This document shows positions 23,514 through 31,867 of a stretch of DNA of 32,036 bases, one piece after another. Numbering within the stretch: the stretch's first letter is position 1; each line of letters begins with the position of its first letter. The translations under genes and the position numbers were made by a program. The DNA comes from Acidimicrobiia bacterium (GTDB taxonomy: Bacteria; Actinomycetota; Acidimicrobiia; Spongiisociales; UBA5794): NCBI GenBank assembly GCA_030066715.1, contig JASJBC010000038.1, positions 1 to 32,036 on the forward strand. The letters are read 5' to 3'. The notes below the pieces were generated by a model. The model worked only from the letters and a program-made list of their open reading frames with translations. It had not been told where the DNA came from and searched no databases.

Positions 23514-24466
23514 CTCCCCGCCAGAAAGCCGAGTCCCCAGGCCAGGTGCATCGTGGTTATGGCAGCCGGCATGGCAAGGGCAGCCCGGTCACGCGTCCTG
23601 ACGAGTTGGGCGGCGGTGGCGAGCACCAAGGCGAGCGCGTAAGCGGCGGGCACGACGAGGGCCAGCGGACGCCACGGGGTGAGCGCCAGGATGGCCGAGA
23701 TGAGCAGGGCGATCACGAACAGCGGGGGGATGAGTTGCCGGAGCCGGGTGGACTCGGGGTGCATGCGGACGACACGCCGCTTCCAGGTGCCATATTGGTA
23801 GTACTGCCTGGCCAGCCCCCTGAGGTTGCGCCGGGGCCGGTAGACGACACGCAGCCGCGGGTCGAACCAGACGACCCCTCCGTTGCTGCGGAGCCTGATG
23901 TTGAGCTCATAATCCTGGTTCCTCGTGAGCTCCTCGTCGAAGAGACCAACGGCAAACAGTGCATCCCTGCGGAACACGCCCAGGTAGACCGTGTCGACCG
24001 GCCCGGCGTCGCCCCCGTAGTGGAAGCGAGCGTCACCGACCCCGAGGCGCGATGTCATCGCATATGCAATCGAGCGCTGCAGCCATGTCTGCCCGACGGC
24101 GTGCTGGATGCCTCCCACGTTCACCGCACCCGTTTCCTCCATGATCTCAACCGCGGTGCGGACGTAGTCCGGGGAGAACTCGGCGTGGCCGTCGCACCGG
24201 ACGATTATGTCGCCGTGTGACGCGTGGATCGCCAGGTTGAGCCCGTTCGGTGTCCGGCCGGTGGGGCTGTCGACAAAGCGTAGATTCTCATGCCGCGCAG
24301 CCAGGTCGGTGAGCACTTCACGTGTGCCGTCGTCGCTCATCCCGTCGGCGACGACGATCTCCAGAGGTCCCCCGTAGTCCTGGGCGAGGATGGAGTCGAT
24401 CGTCGCCGCGATGAATCGGACCTCGTTGCGAACCGGAATAACGACCGAGACGCTGGGATCAGCCAT
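23510..24466 (-). CDS. GT2 glycosyltransferase, ExoA-like, with C-terminal membrane helices
   Basis: The 318-residue protein has a GT2 domain (about 5-235): VSVVIPVRNEVRFI, VVADGMSDDGT, the metal motif CDGH at the DxD position, and NQDYELNIRLRS at the acceptor-base site. Three hydrophobic segments lie between about 250 and 315. Succinoglycan ExoA-like enzymes add sugars to lipid-linked oligosaccharides at the inner face of the membrane. AGAGGG lies about 6 nt before the ATG, and the start overlaps the DUF402 gene by 8 bp. It is the last gene of the korA-korB-DUF402 unit and ends on a CTAG shared with the convergent GT4 gene. Confidence 0.88.
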   Translation of the reverse strand: MADPSVSVVIPVRNEVRFIAATIDSILAQDYGGPLEIVVADGMSDDGTREVLTDLAARHENLRFVDSPTGRTPNGLNLAIHASHGDIIVRCDGHAEFSPDYVRTAVEIMEETGAVNVGGIQHAVGQTWLQRSIAYAMTSRLGVGDARFHYGGDAGPVDTVYLGVFRRDALFAVGLFDEELTRNQDYELNIRLRSNGGVVWFDPRLRVVYRPRRNLRGLARQYYQYGTWKRRVVRMHPESTRLRQLIPPLFVIALLISAILALTPWRPLALVVPAAYALALVLATAAQLVRTRDRAALAMPAAITTMHLAWGLGFLAGS

Positions 24467-24977
24467 CACGACCCTCTGCGAGTGATACCGCCTTGGCCAT
24501 CCAGCTCTCGCCGACGGCTCCGAACGGTTCGTGGCGCGACTCGACGGCGAGCGCAATCCGAGCGGTGGTCGCCCTTGCGGTGTCGATCAGCCGCTGTGGG
24601 TAGTCCATCTCTACCTGATGCTGCTCGAACTCGTCCTCGTCCTCGATGGCAACACGTCCGTCGGCTGCCCGCATGATGTCGAGGTCGACGTCGACCATGG
24701 TGACGGTGCTGCCGTTCCAGCTTGGCGGCGTGATGATGTCGACGTACAAGTCGACCTCTCGTTGCCACGACCAGATTGCGGTCCACCACTTGTTGTCGGG
24801 GATCAGCTTGACGTTGATCGAGCGCGACTTGCGCACCGGCTCATGCCCGCGCTGCATGTTCGAACCGGGGGGCGACCACAGCCAGAGGCCGTGTTCGTCC
24901 TCACCAAGGCGGTGCATGGCGAACTGCCAGTGGCGACTTCCGTCCCACTTCCTGAAGTCGATGTGAACGAGATCCAT
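24459..24977 (-). CDS. DUF402 (FomD-like) protein
   Basis: DUF402 proteins include nucleoside phosphatases and the FomD hydrolase of fosfomycin synthesis; many are unassigned. The 172 residues show the family's order: FRKWDGSRHWQF near the N-terminus, LWLWSPPGS, an IPDNKWW turn, and the acidic metal-binding stretch VDVDLDIMRAADGRVAIEDEDEFEQHQ, followed by a helical tail. ATG 24977 follows the KorB stop by 25 nt. The ribosome site is weak. It overlaps the GT2 start, so the four minus-strand genes look like one operon. I cannot tell its substrate. Confidence 0.82.
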   Translation of the reverse strand: MDLVHIDFRKWDGSRHWQFAMHRLGEDEHGLWLWSPPGSNMQRGHEPVRKSRSINVKLIPDNKWWTAIWSWQREVDLYVDIITPPSWNGSTVTMVDVDLDIMRAADGRVAIEDEDEFEQHQVEMDYPQRLIDTARATTARIALAVESRHEPFGAVGESWMAKAVSLAEGRDG

Positions 24978-25002
24978 CCGAGAACGGACTCTAGGTGGCT
25001 TC

Positions 25003-26016
25003 CTACTCGACGGTCCAGGTCCCGTGCTGCTGCACGAGGTCGGAGATGGACGTAGCCTTGTTGCGAGCCTTGGCGTCATCGATCTGGCTCACCATCAGGT
25101 CACCGTATGTCGCGCGCTCCACCTGGCGGAACACGCCGATTGGTGTCGGCCCGGATGGGCCATGAGCCAGCCGGCTCAGGGCGAAAGCTACGCCCGGGCT
25201 CGGCCGTGCCGGATCGTGGATCTGGATTGCGTCCAGCCCCACGTCTTCGACCTTCACGATCTGGGCCCCGTCGATGCCGACCACGACGCCCATTTCGTTG
25301 TCCTTGCCGAACACGATGGGCTTGCCCGCCTCCAGGTAGATACGGTTCGCCTCCCGCTCCTGGCGCCCGGTGAGGATCTGGAACGCCTTGTCGTTGAAGA
25401 CGTTGCAGTTCTGGTAGATCTCGATGAACGAGGTCCCCTTGTGCTCGTAGGCTGCCTGCAGCATCTCCGTGGTGTGTTCCCGATCCATGTCGATCGTTCG
25501 CGCCACGAAAGTGGCTTCGGCTCCCAGGGCGAGGCTGACGGGGTTGAACGGATGGTCGAGCGAGCCCATCGGGCTCGTTTTGGTCCGCTTCCCCGCTTCG
25601 CTCGTCGGCGAGTACTGGCCCTTGGTCAGGCCGTAGATCTGGTTGTTGAACAGCAGGATCTTCAGATTGACGTTGCGACGAAGCGCATGGATCAGGTGGT
25701 TCCCGCCGATCGAGAGCCCGTCGCCATCGCCGGTGATGACCCACACGGTGAGATCCGGGTCGGCGAGTGCAACCCCGGTTGCGATGGCCGGGGCCCGTCC
25801 GTGGATGGAGTGCATCCCGTACGTGTTGACGTAGTACGGGAAACGCGACGCACAGCCGATACCCGAGATGAAGACGTGTTTCTCCCGATCGATGTCGAGA
25901 GAAGCCAGGAAGTTCTGCACCGAGGCCAGGATCGTGTAATCCCCGCACCCGGGGCACCACTTGACCTCCTGCCCGGACTGGAAGTCCGCACGTGTATAGC
26001 GAGTGTCTGTGGTCAT
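25003..26016 (-). CDS. korB: 2-oxoacid:ferredoxin oxidoreductase beta subunit
   Basis: Part of the enzyme that converts 2-oxoglutarate (or a related 2-oxo acid) plus CoA to an acyl-CoA, CO2 and reduced ferredoxin. The 337 residues carry a cysteine motif WCPGCGDY (21-28) and the thiamine diphosphate and magnesium site GDGDGLSIGGNH followed by ILLFNNQIYGLTKGQYSPTS. SGIGCASRFPYY is also typical of KorB. The ATG overlaps the korA stop by 4 bp, with GAGGA about 6 nt upstream. The substrate is inferred from similarity to actinobacterial KorAB rather than shown. Confidence 0.93.
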   Translation of the reverse strand: MTTDTRYTRADFQSGQEVKWCPGCGDYTILASVQNFLASLDIDREKHVFISGIGCASRFPYYVNTYGMHSIHGRAPAIATGVALADPDLTVWVITGDGDGLSIGGNHLIHALRRNVNLKILLFNNQIYGLTKGQYSPTSEAGKRTKTSPMGSLDHPFNPVSLALGAEATFVARTIDMDREHTTEMLQAAYEHKGTSFIEIYQNCNVFNDKAFQILTGRQEREANRIYLEAGKPIVFGKDNEMGVVVGIDGAQIVKVEDVGLDAIQIHDPARPSPGVAFALSRLAHGPSGPTPIGVFRQVERATYGDLMVSQIDDAKARNKATSISDLVQQHGTWTVE

Positions 26017-27884
26017 GACGGGTCCTCGAGTAGGTCGACGATCTTCTTGGTCACTTCGTTCGCCATGAACGGCGCCCCCTGCACCTTGCTCAAGGTGACT
26101 GCCGGGGTGAGATACTTCGCTCGTAGCACCGCGGTCAGCTGCCCGAGATTCAGCTCAGGGACCAGCACCTTGTCGTAGCGGGCCAGGATGTCGCCGAGGT
26201 TCTTCGGGAACGGGTTGAGGTGGCGGAGATGCACGTGCGCTGCCGAGTAGCCGGCCTTGTTTGCGTTGTTCACGCCGGCCCGCACGCTGCCGTATGTCGA
26301 TCCCCAGCTCACCACGAGGATGTCGGCGTCGTCTGCACCGAACACCTCGAGGTCCGGGATGTCGTTGGCAATCCCGTCGACCTTGGCCGCTCGGGCGGCG
26401 GTCATCATTTCGTGGTTGTCGGGATCGTACGAGACGTTGCCGGTGAGAGCTTCCTTCTCGAGACCGCCGACCCTGTGCTCCAGCCCCGGTGTTCCGGGAA
26501 TCGCCCAGGGGCGGGCCCCTGTCACCTCGTCCCGAGCATATGGATAGAAGACGCCGTTGGGCCCGTTGGGCTCGGTGGCGTGTTCGATATCGATCGGGGG
26601 CAGGTCGTCGAAATCCGGCAGGCGCCAGGGCTCTGCCCCGTTGGCCAGATAGCCATCGGAGAGCAGGATCACCGGAGTCATGTACTTGAGCGCAATCCGG
26701 GCCGCCTCCATTGCAATGGCGAAGGCGTCACTCGGTGAGGACGGCGCCAGCACCGGGAGCGGGGCCTCTCCGTGTCTGCCGTACAGCGCCATCATCAGGT
26801 CGGACTGCTCCACCTTGGTGGGCAGGCCCGTCGACGGGCCTGCACGCTGCACATCGACCAGGATGAGCGGGAGTTCGGTCATGAGGGCGAGGCTCATCGT
26901 CTCGCTCTTGAGGGCCACGCCGGGGCCTGACGTCGTCGTCACGGCGAGATGGCCCGTGAAGGCAGCGCCCAACGACACGCCAACTCCGGCGATCTCATCC
27001 TCGGCCTGGAACGTCTTGACTCCGAAATGCTTGAGCCTGGCGATCTCTTCGAGAATCGAAGTCGCCGGCGTGATCGGGTACGAACCCAGGAACAGGGTGA
27101 GCCCGGCCGACTTGGCTGCGGCGACGAGACCCCAGGCGAGGGCCTGGTTTCCTGTGATGTTGGTGTAGGTCCCGGCGGGGAGCTTGGCGGGGAGGATCTC
27201 GTAGGTGTGGTGGAACTCCTCGGTGGTGTTCCCGAAGTTGAATCCGGCGCGGAACGCCTCGATGTTGGCTTCCGCAACGGGGGTGCCTTCGCCGAATTTC
27301 TTCTGGACCCACTCGTAGATGGGCTCGGTGGGGCGGTTGAACATCCAGGAGATGAGGCCCAGGGCGAAGAAGTTCTTGGAGCGCAGGACTGAGCGCCCCT
27401 TGACGCCGCTGTCGGCCACCGCCAGCTTGGTGAGCTTCTCCATCGGTGCAGTCATCACGTGGTAGTTGGAGAGACTGCCGTCCGTGAGCGGGTTGCTCTC
27501 GTAGCCCGCCTTGTCGAGGTTGCGTTGATCGAACGCGTCCTCGTTGGCGAGGATGAGGCCTCCGGCGACCACGTCGCGGATGTTCGATTTGAGTGCGGCG
27601 GGATTCATGGCGACGAGCACATCGGCCTCGTCACCGTGGGTCAGGATGTCCCAGTCGGCGATGTGGACCTGAAACGAAGAGACACCGGCAAGGGTGCCCT
27701 GCGGGGCGCGGATCTCCGCCGGATAGTCGGGGAAGGTGGCGAGGTCATTGCCAAAAGCCGCCGACGACTCGGTGAACCGTGTGCCGGCCAGCTGCATCCC
27801 GTCGCCGGAATCGCCGGCGAAACGGATGACCACCCGATCCCGCTTCTCGGGTGGCTTGGGGGGAGACAGGGTCTCTTCCTGCAT
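26013..27884 (-). CDS. korA: 2-oxoacid:ferredoxin oxidoreductase, fused gamma-alpha subunit
   Basis: The 623-residue protein joins a gamma domain (about 15-200, starting RVVIRFAGDSGDGMQLAG) to an alpha domain (about 235-623) containing GNQALAWGL, YPITPATSILE, FQAEDEIAGVGVSLGAAFTG and TTTSGPGVALKSE. This fused layout is usual for actinobacterial KorA and pairs with KorB. ATG 27884 was chosen because AGGAG lies 8 nt upstream; further upstream in-frame starts lack one. The enzyme likely feeds reduced ferredoxin or runs the oxidative TCA step. A 130-nt gap separates it from the amidase gene, and I see no clear terminator there. Confidence 0.93.
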   Translation of the reverse strand: MQEETLSPPKPPEKRDRVVIRFAGDSGDGMQLAGTRFTESSAAFGNDLATFPDYPAEIRAPQGTLAGVSSFQVHIADWDILTHGDEADVLVAMNPAALKSNIRDVVAGGLILANEDAFDQRNLDKAGYESNPLTDGSLSNYHVMTAPMEKLTKLAVADSGVKGRSVLRSKNFFALGLISWMFNRPTEPIYEWVQKKFGEGTPVAEANIEAFRAGFNFGNTTEEFHHTYEILPAKLPAGTYTNITGNQALAWGLVAAAKSAGLTLFLGSYPITPATSILEEIARLKHFGVKTFQAEDEIAGVGVSLGAAFTGHLAVTTTSGPGVALKSETMSLALMTELPLILVDVQRAGPSTGLPTKVEQSDLMMALYGRHGEAPLPVLAPSSPSDAFAIAMEAARIALKYMTPVILLSDGYLANGAEPWRLPDFDDLPPIDIEHATEPNGPNGVFYPYARDEVTGARPWAIPGTPGLEHRVGGLEKEALTGNVSYDPDNHEMMTAARAAKVDGIANDIPDLEVFGADDADILVVSWGSTYGSVRAGVNNANKAGYSAAHVHLRHLNPFPKNLGDILARYDKVLVPELNLGQLTAVLRAKYLTPAVTLSKVQGAPFMANEVTKKIVDLLEDPS

Positions 27885-28014
27885 GGTGGAAGCTCCTACA
27901 AGGGGCCGTTTCTCTAGCCCCAGATTGCCAGAATTGCCGCTCGGGACGAACCGCACGTGCGCACCGAACTGATTCGCCAGTTTATGCACATCAGCGCAGA
28001 TTGGGGCGCGTTAT

Positions 28015-29412
28015 TCAGCCCTCGGCGTGCGGAGGCCGGCGGTAGCGGCTGATGCCGATTCTCTCGAGTTCGGCACCCAGCTCGAGCAGCCGATGTTCCT
28101 CCCAGCGGCGGCCGATGAACTGGACGGACGGGGGCGGCACACCGTCCAAATCGAGCGGCAGCACGATCGCCGGAAGCCCGGTGTGGTTGACCAAAGCGGA
28201 GAATCGAGAGAGCTGGGGCCGGTACGACACCTGCTTGCCTGCGACCTCGATTTCCTCCTCCCCGATGGGCTTGATCGCGGCCGCCACGGCGGGCGTGAGC
28301 AGGAAATCACACTGCCGCAATGCCGCCTCGGCGATATGGCTGACCCGAGCCCGCCACTCTTGAGCCGCTACGTACGAACGCGGATCTATGTCGAACACCT
28401 CGCTGAGACGTTGTGACACATCGGGTCCGTAGGTCTCAGGACGGCTGTGCCACCGTTCGTGGTGCACATTGGCTACCTCCGGATAGGCGATGTGCTCGAT
28501 CTCGGTCGCGGGCTTCAGATCCGGCAGGTCGAGGTCTATCACTTCGACGCCGGCGGCAGCGAGCTCACCTCTCACGTTGGCAAGGCCGGCGGCGACTGTT
28601 GCGGTTTGGGGGAGATCTACCCAGGGGTGAGGTACGCCGACGGTGAGATCCGGGAAAGGAGCAAGTTGGTCCGGGGGCGATACCCGCCGTGGAGCCGACC
28701 AGGGATCGTCGGGGTCGAAGCCTGCAATCGCCGAGTACACCAGTGCCGCGTCATGGCTGTTGCGAGCCAGGGGCCCGACAGTATCGAGCGACGGAGCGAG
28801 GGGGAACACGCCCCGCAAGGGGACCCGGCCATGCGTCACCTTCAAGCCGACCACACCGCAGAGCGCAGCGGGGACCCGAACCGACCCGCCGGTGTCGGTA
28901 CCGATTGCCGCCGCCGCCACTCCCGCGGACACGGCTGCTCCCGAGCCTCCCGAGGACCCGCCGGGCGAGAGCGTGGGGTCCCACGGATTGTGCACCGGGC
29001 CGAACCAAGGGTTCTCGCTGGAGAACCCGAAGGCGTACTCATGGAGCCCGGTGCGTCCGATGATGACCGCTCCCGCCGCTTCCAGCCGGTCGACGATGGT
29101 GGCGCTGCGCTCCGGGATCGCAGTGGGGTAACTGCTTCCGGATGTGTTGGGGAAGCCGGCGTGGTCGATGAGGTCCTTCACCGCCACCGGCACTCCTGCC
29201 AGGGGGCCGACGGGTGCTCCGGATGCAACCTGCGCATCGATTCCCGCTGCGGCCGCCATCGCCGCATCGTGTTGCAACAGGGTGTAGGCGTTGAGTGTCT
29301 CCTGGCTGCGCTCCGACCTCTCGAGGTGATCCGCAACCACTGCGCCGGCGCTCAACGCGCCGCCCGCTACGGCGTGTGCGATAGCGGAGACACTCGTGAA
29401 GCCGGCGATCAT
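28015..29412 (-). CDS. Amidase-signature family hydrolase
   Basis: The 465-residue protein has the Ser-cisSer-Lys machinery: Lys79 in VAVKD, the serine pair in PGGSSGGS (150-157), and the nucleophile Ser177 in GTDTGGS. The remaining fold matches GatA and AtzF-like amidases. No gatB or gatC lies beside it, and the substrate-binding part differs from GatA, so a stand-alone amidase acting on a small amide is more likely. The ATG overlaps the stop of the upstream DUF3048 gene by 4 bp, so the two are coupled. The substrate cannot be read from sequence. Confidence 0.9.
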   Translation of the reverse strand: MIAGFTSVSAIAHAVAGGALSAGAVVADHLERSERSQETLNAYTLLQHDAAMAAAAGIDAQVASGAPVGPLAGVPVAVKDLIDHAGFPNTSGSSYPTAIPERSATIVDRLEAAGAVIIGRTGLHEYAFGFSSENPWFGPVHNPWDPTLSPGGSSGGSGAAVSAGVAAAAIGTDTGGSVRVPAALCGVVGLKVTHGRVPLRGVFPLAPSLDTVGPLARNSHDAALVYSAIAGFDPDDPWSAPRRVSPPDQLAPFPDLTVGVPHPWVDLPQTATVAAGLANVRGELAAAGVEVIDLDLPDLKPATEIEHIAYPEVANVHHERWHSRPETYGPDVSQRLSEVFDIDPRSYVAAQEWRARVSHIAEAALRQCDFLLTPAVAAAIKPIGEEEIEVAGKQVSYRPQLSRFSALVNHTGLPAIVLPLDLDGVPPPSVQFIGRRWEEHRLLELGAELERIGISRYRRPPHAEG

Positions 29413-30521
29413 TCCCAGGTGACTTGCTGCTGGCTTGGGAAGATCGAAATCCAGATGCGGCCCGGTGGCACGACGATCGGAGTGCCGTCCTCGAGGCTGA
29501 GCTCAAACCGCTCGCCGGCTGACTCCCTCTGCCAGGTCCCCTCGACGACCAGACCTTCGTAGAACACGTATGCCGCTCCGCTGCCGACCGTGTCGAGTGC
29601 GGGGACCGACGAGCCTGCCCCGCTCGATGAGCTTGCGCTGTAGCGGGGGGCCTCCATCACCACCAGCGTATCGGTCGATATCTGCGTCTCGACCCGTTCC
29701 TCACCAGTGACAGGGGCGCTGATCCAATTGTGCGGGTTCTCCCCGTTGAAGCGGATGTACTCGGTGCCGGTCCACTCCCAGCGGACGACAGGGTTGTCCG
29801 ACCAGTCGAGGTTGACCTCCGTTGCCCCCGGCGCACCCTCCGTGGGGTCGCCGAACTCGAACATCGGCTGCTGGGGAGGATCATCGGGGAACCCGCGGCG
29901 ATCTGACTCCTCCCTCATGAGCAGGGTCGATCCGTAGAGGTTGTGCGGGGCACTCCGGGAACCGATGCGGAACATCGTGCTGCCGTTGTCGCCGAGCAGG
30001 TTCACGTCGTAGCCGAGGATCACACCGACGACCCAGGACTGGGCCCCCGAGATCTGAAGCGGGGCATCGAGGAACTTCACCAGGGTCGGGTCGGTAGGTC
30101 GCCCGGATCGAATCGGGCCGAGGTACTCGGTGTCGCTGTGATGGAACAGAGCGATGAACCTGGTCAGACCGCCCTCAACCAGCAGTTCGTACATCGCGTC
30201 GGCCTGCTCGATGCCGGACTGGGGACGGGCGTTCCAATGGTTGTCGATCTTGACTGCGATCACCCGCCGGTCCAGAGCAGCCTCGTCGGCAACTCCCATC
30301 CCGTTCAAGGGCGAAGGGGGGAGAGGCACGGCGGTCGTGGTCGTAGTCGGGGCCGCGGTGGAACTGGTGGTGGTCTCCGGGGCGTCGGTCGTCGCCGGCG
30401 CCGTCTCCACTGGTGCAAGCGTCGTCAGTTCTTCTGCTGTTGGGTTTGTCTCGTCGCTACCGCAGGCTGCTGTGAGCACCATGAACACCGCGATGAGCGT
30501 GAGGGATCTGGATCTATTCAC
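29409..30521 (-). CDS. DUF3048 lipoprotein
   Basis: The 370-residue protein begins with a lipoprotein signal peptide whose lipobox LTAAC puts the lipidated Cys at position 20. A Thr/Pro-rich linker (about 25-70) follows, then a DUF3048 domain with RRVIAVKIDNHWNARPQSGIEQAD, VEGGLTRFIALF and YLGPIRSGRPTD. It is a paralogue of the membrane-anchored protein at 6335-7516, so two anchoring styles are used. GTG at 30521 was chosen because it gives an ideal signal peptide. It has no ribosome site but sits 8 nt from TACACT, suggesting a leaderless mRNA. It is co-transcribed with the amidase. Confidence 0.87.
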   Translation of the reverse strand: MNRSRSLTLIAVFMVLTAACGSDETNPTAEELTTLAPVETAPATTDAPETTTSSTAAPTTTTTAVPLPPSPLNGMGVADEAALDRRVIAVKIDNHWNARPQSGIEQADAMYELLVEGGLTRFIALFHHSDTEYLGPIRSGRPTDPTLVKFLDAPLQISGAQSWVVGVILGYDVNLLGDNGSTMFRIGSRSAPHNLYGSTLLMREESDRRGFPDDPPQQPMFEFGDPTEGAPGATEVNLDWSDNPVVRWEWTGTEYIRFNGENPHNWISAPVTGEERVETQISTDTLVVMEAPRYSASSSSGAGSSVPALDTVGSGAAYVFYEGLVVEGTWQRESAGERFELSLEDGTPIVVPPGRIWISIFPSQQQVTWE

Positions 30522-30529
30522 GAGGGGGG

Positions 30530-30535
30530 AGTGTA
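30530..30535 (-). promoter_or_regulatory. Putative -10 element (TACACT) of a leaderless transcript
   Basis: Read on the minus strand, TACACT is followed by exactly 8 nt and then GTG 30521. No ribosome site exists in those 8 nt. This repeats the spacing seen at 10766-10771 and 15186-15191. Confidence 0.45.
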
Positions 30536-30572
30536 TACGGGAGCGGGAAACAACCGGCATCCCGGTTACTGG

Positions 30573-30578
30573 TAGCCT
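30573..30578 (+). promoter_or_regulatory. Putative -10 element (TAGCCT) of a leaderless transcript
   Basis: TAGCCT lies 7 nt before ATG 30586 of the AlkD-like gene, and there is no Shine-Dalgarno sequence. Together with the minus-strand TACACT at 30530-30535 it makes a compact divergent promoter pair in 64 bp. Confidence 0.4.
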
Positions 30579-30585
30579 CGCCGCT

Positions 30586-31266
30586 ATGGGCGATCTGGTG
30601 TCCTTCGTAGCCGCCGAGTTGTCGCAACGCGCCGACGCCGACAAGGCCGGGCCGATGGCGGCTTACCTGAAGACCGACATGCCTTTCTACGGCGTGCAGA
30701 AGAAGGGGCGGACGGAGGTGCTCCGGGCCGTCAAGAAGCAGTTTCCCATCGAGAGTAACGATGCCTACCGCAAGGCAATCGGTGCGCTTTGGGCGCAACC
30801 GCACCGCGAGGAGAAGTACATGGCGATCGCCATCGCCAAGGAACATGCGGCCTTCATCAGTCACGACAATGTGAAGCTGTATCGGCAACTGATCGTCGAG
30901 GGGGCATGGTGGGACCTGGTTGACGACGTTGCCATCAATTGCGTGGGCATCGCCGACCGCGATGAACGAGACAAGATGGCGCCCGTCATCGAGCAATGGG
31001 TCGATGACGAGGACATGTGGTTGCGCCGGACGAGCCTGATTTCGCCGATCAAGCACAAGGCCGACACCGACTACGAGACGCTCTTCGATCATTGCCTGCG
31101 GAGGGCGCACGAGAAGGAGTTCTTCATCCGCAAGGCGATCGGGTGGACGCTCCGCGAGTACGCCAAGACCGAGCCGGATCGGGTTCGCGACTTCTTGCTC
31201 GAGCACCGCGACCGCTGGTCCGGCCTCACCTTCCGCGAAGCATCGAAACACCTAGACGTAACATGA
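30586..31266 (+). CDS. AlkD-like DNA alkylation repair glycosylase
   Basis: AlkD enzymes remove N3- and N7-alkylated purines using a HEAT-like helical repeat. The 226-residue protein has the family's order: FYGVQKKGR, the WWDLVDDVA active-site segment with Trp109 and Asp113, MWLRRTSLI with Arg148, and FFIRKAIGWTLREYAK with Trp187. These four positions match the numbering I recall for the Bacillus cereus AlkD active site, which supports function. The ATG is probably leaderless. The stop is 4 nt before the methyltransferase start, so both may be on one mRNA. Confidence 0.92.
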   Translation: MGDLVSFVAAELSQRADADKAGPMAAYLKTDMPFYGVQKKGRTEVLRAVKKQFPIESNDAYRKAIGALWAQPHREEKYMAIAIAKEHAAFISHDNVKLYRQLIVEGAWWDLVDDVAINCVGIADRDERDKMAPVIEQWVDDEDMWLRRTSLISPIKHKADTDYETLFDHCLRRAHEKEFFIRKAIGWTLREYAKTEPDRVRDFLLEHRDRWSGLTFREASKHLDVT

Positions 31267-31270
31267 TGAC

Positions 31271-31867
31271 ATGAGTCAACGCGAGCCCTGGAACGAGCGC
31301 TACAACCAACGAGGCTCCGTGTGGGGCGCGGAGCCCAATCAGTTCGTTGCCGACCGGCTGGCCGATCTCCCCTCAGGGCGGGTCCTCGACCTCGGATCGG
31401 GGCAGGGTCGCAACGCAATCTGGCTGGCGCAGCAAGGTCACAACGTGACGGCCGTCGACGTCTCAGATGTGGCTACCGAGCAAGCCGCCGAGCTGGCCGC
31501 CGCTGCAGAGGTGTCGGTCGAGTTCATCGCCGCAGACCTGGCCGAGTGGGAGCCGCCGGAGGAGGAGTTCGATCTCGTTCTCCTGGCTTACATGCAGGCG
31601 CCGGAGGCGCTGCGGCGAGAGTTGCATGCCAAGGCGGCCCGAGCCCTGGCTCCGGGGGGACGGGTGTTCATCATCGCCCACCACAAGGACAACCTCGAAC
31701 AGGGTATCGGCGGTCCGCCGATGATCGAGGTCCTCTTCGACGAAGGGATAGAAGCCGACTTCCCCGGGTTCGTTGTGGAGGAGAACCAAACGGTCCGCCG
31801 ACACGCAGAGAAGGACGGCAAGCGCGGCGAAGCGATCGACCTGCTCTTCACCGCGACGAAGCCCTAG
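31271..31867 (+). CDS. Class I SAM-dependent methyltransferase (TehB/UbiE-like fold)
   Basis: The 198-residue protein begins PWNERYNQRGSVWGAEPN, then motif I VLDLGSGQGRNAIWLAQQGHNVTAVDVSD (about 38-66), which binds S-adenosylmethionine. It continues with an acidic AADLAEWEP, FDLVLLAYMQAP, and the LAPGGRVFIIAHH strand. This resembles small tellurite-resistance-type or thiopurine-type methyltransferases; the substrate is unknown. It starts 4 nt after the AlkD-like gene. Its stop shares CTAG with the convergent signal peptidase gene. Confidence 0.88.
   Translation: MSQREPWNERYNQRGSVWGAEPNQFVADRLADLPSGRVLDLGSGQGRNAIWLAQQGHNVTAVDVSDVATEQAAELAAAAEVSVEFIAADLAEWEPPEEEFDLVLLAYMQAPEALRRELHAKAARALAPGGRVFIIAHHKDNLEQGIGGPPMIEVLFDEGIEADFPGFVVEENQTVRRHAEKDGKRGEAIDLLFTATKP

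Noticed and set aside
25024-28045. Long plus-strand open frames opposite korB and korA
   Set aside because: They mirror the well-conserved minus-strand korAB genes and contain no family motifs or plausible ribosome sites.
28447-29562. A 371-residue plus-strand open frame opposite the amidase gene
   Set aside because: Antisense to the catalytic residues of an intact amidase; the translation looks random and Arg/Gly-rich.
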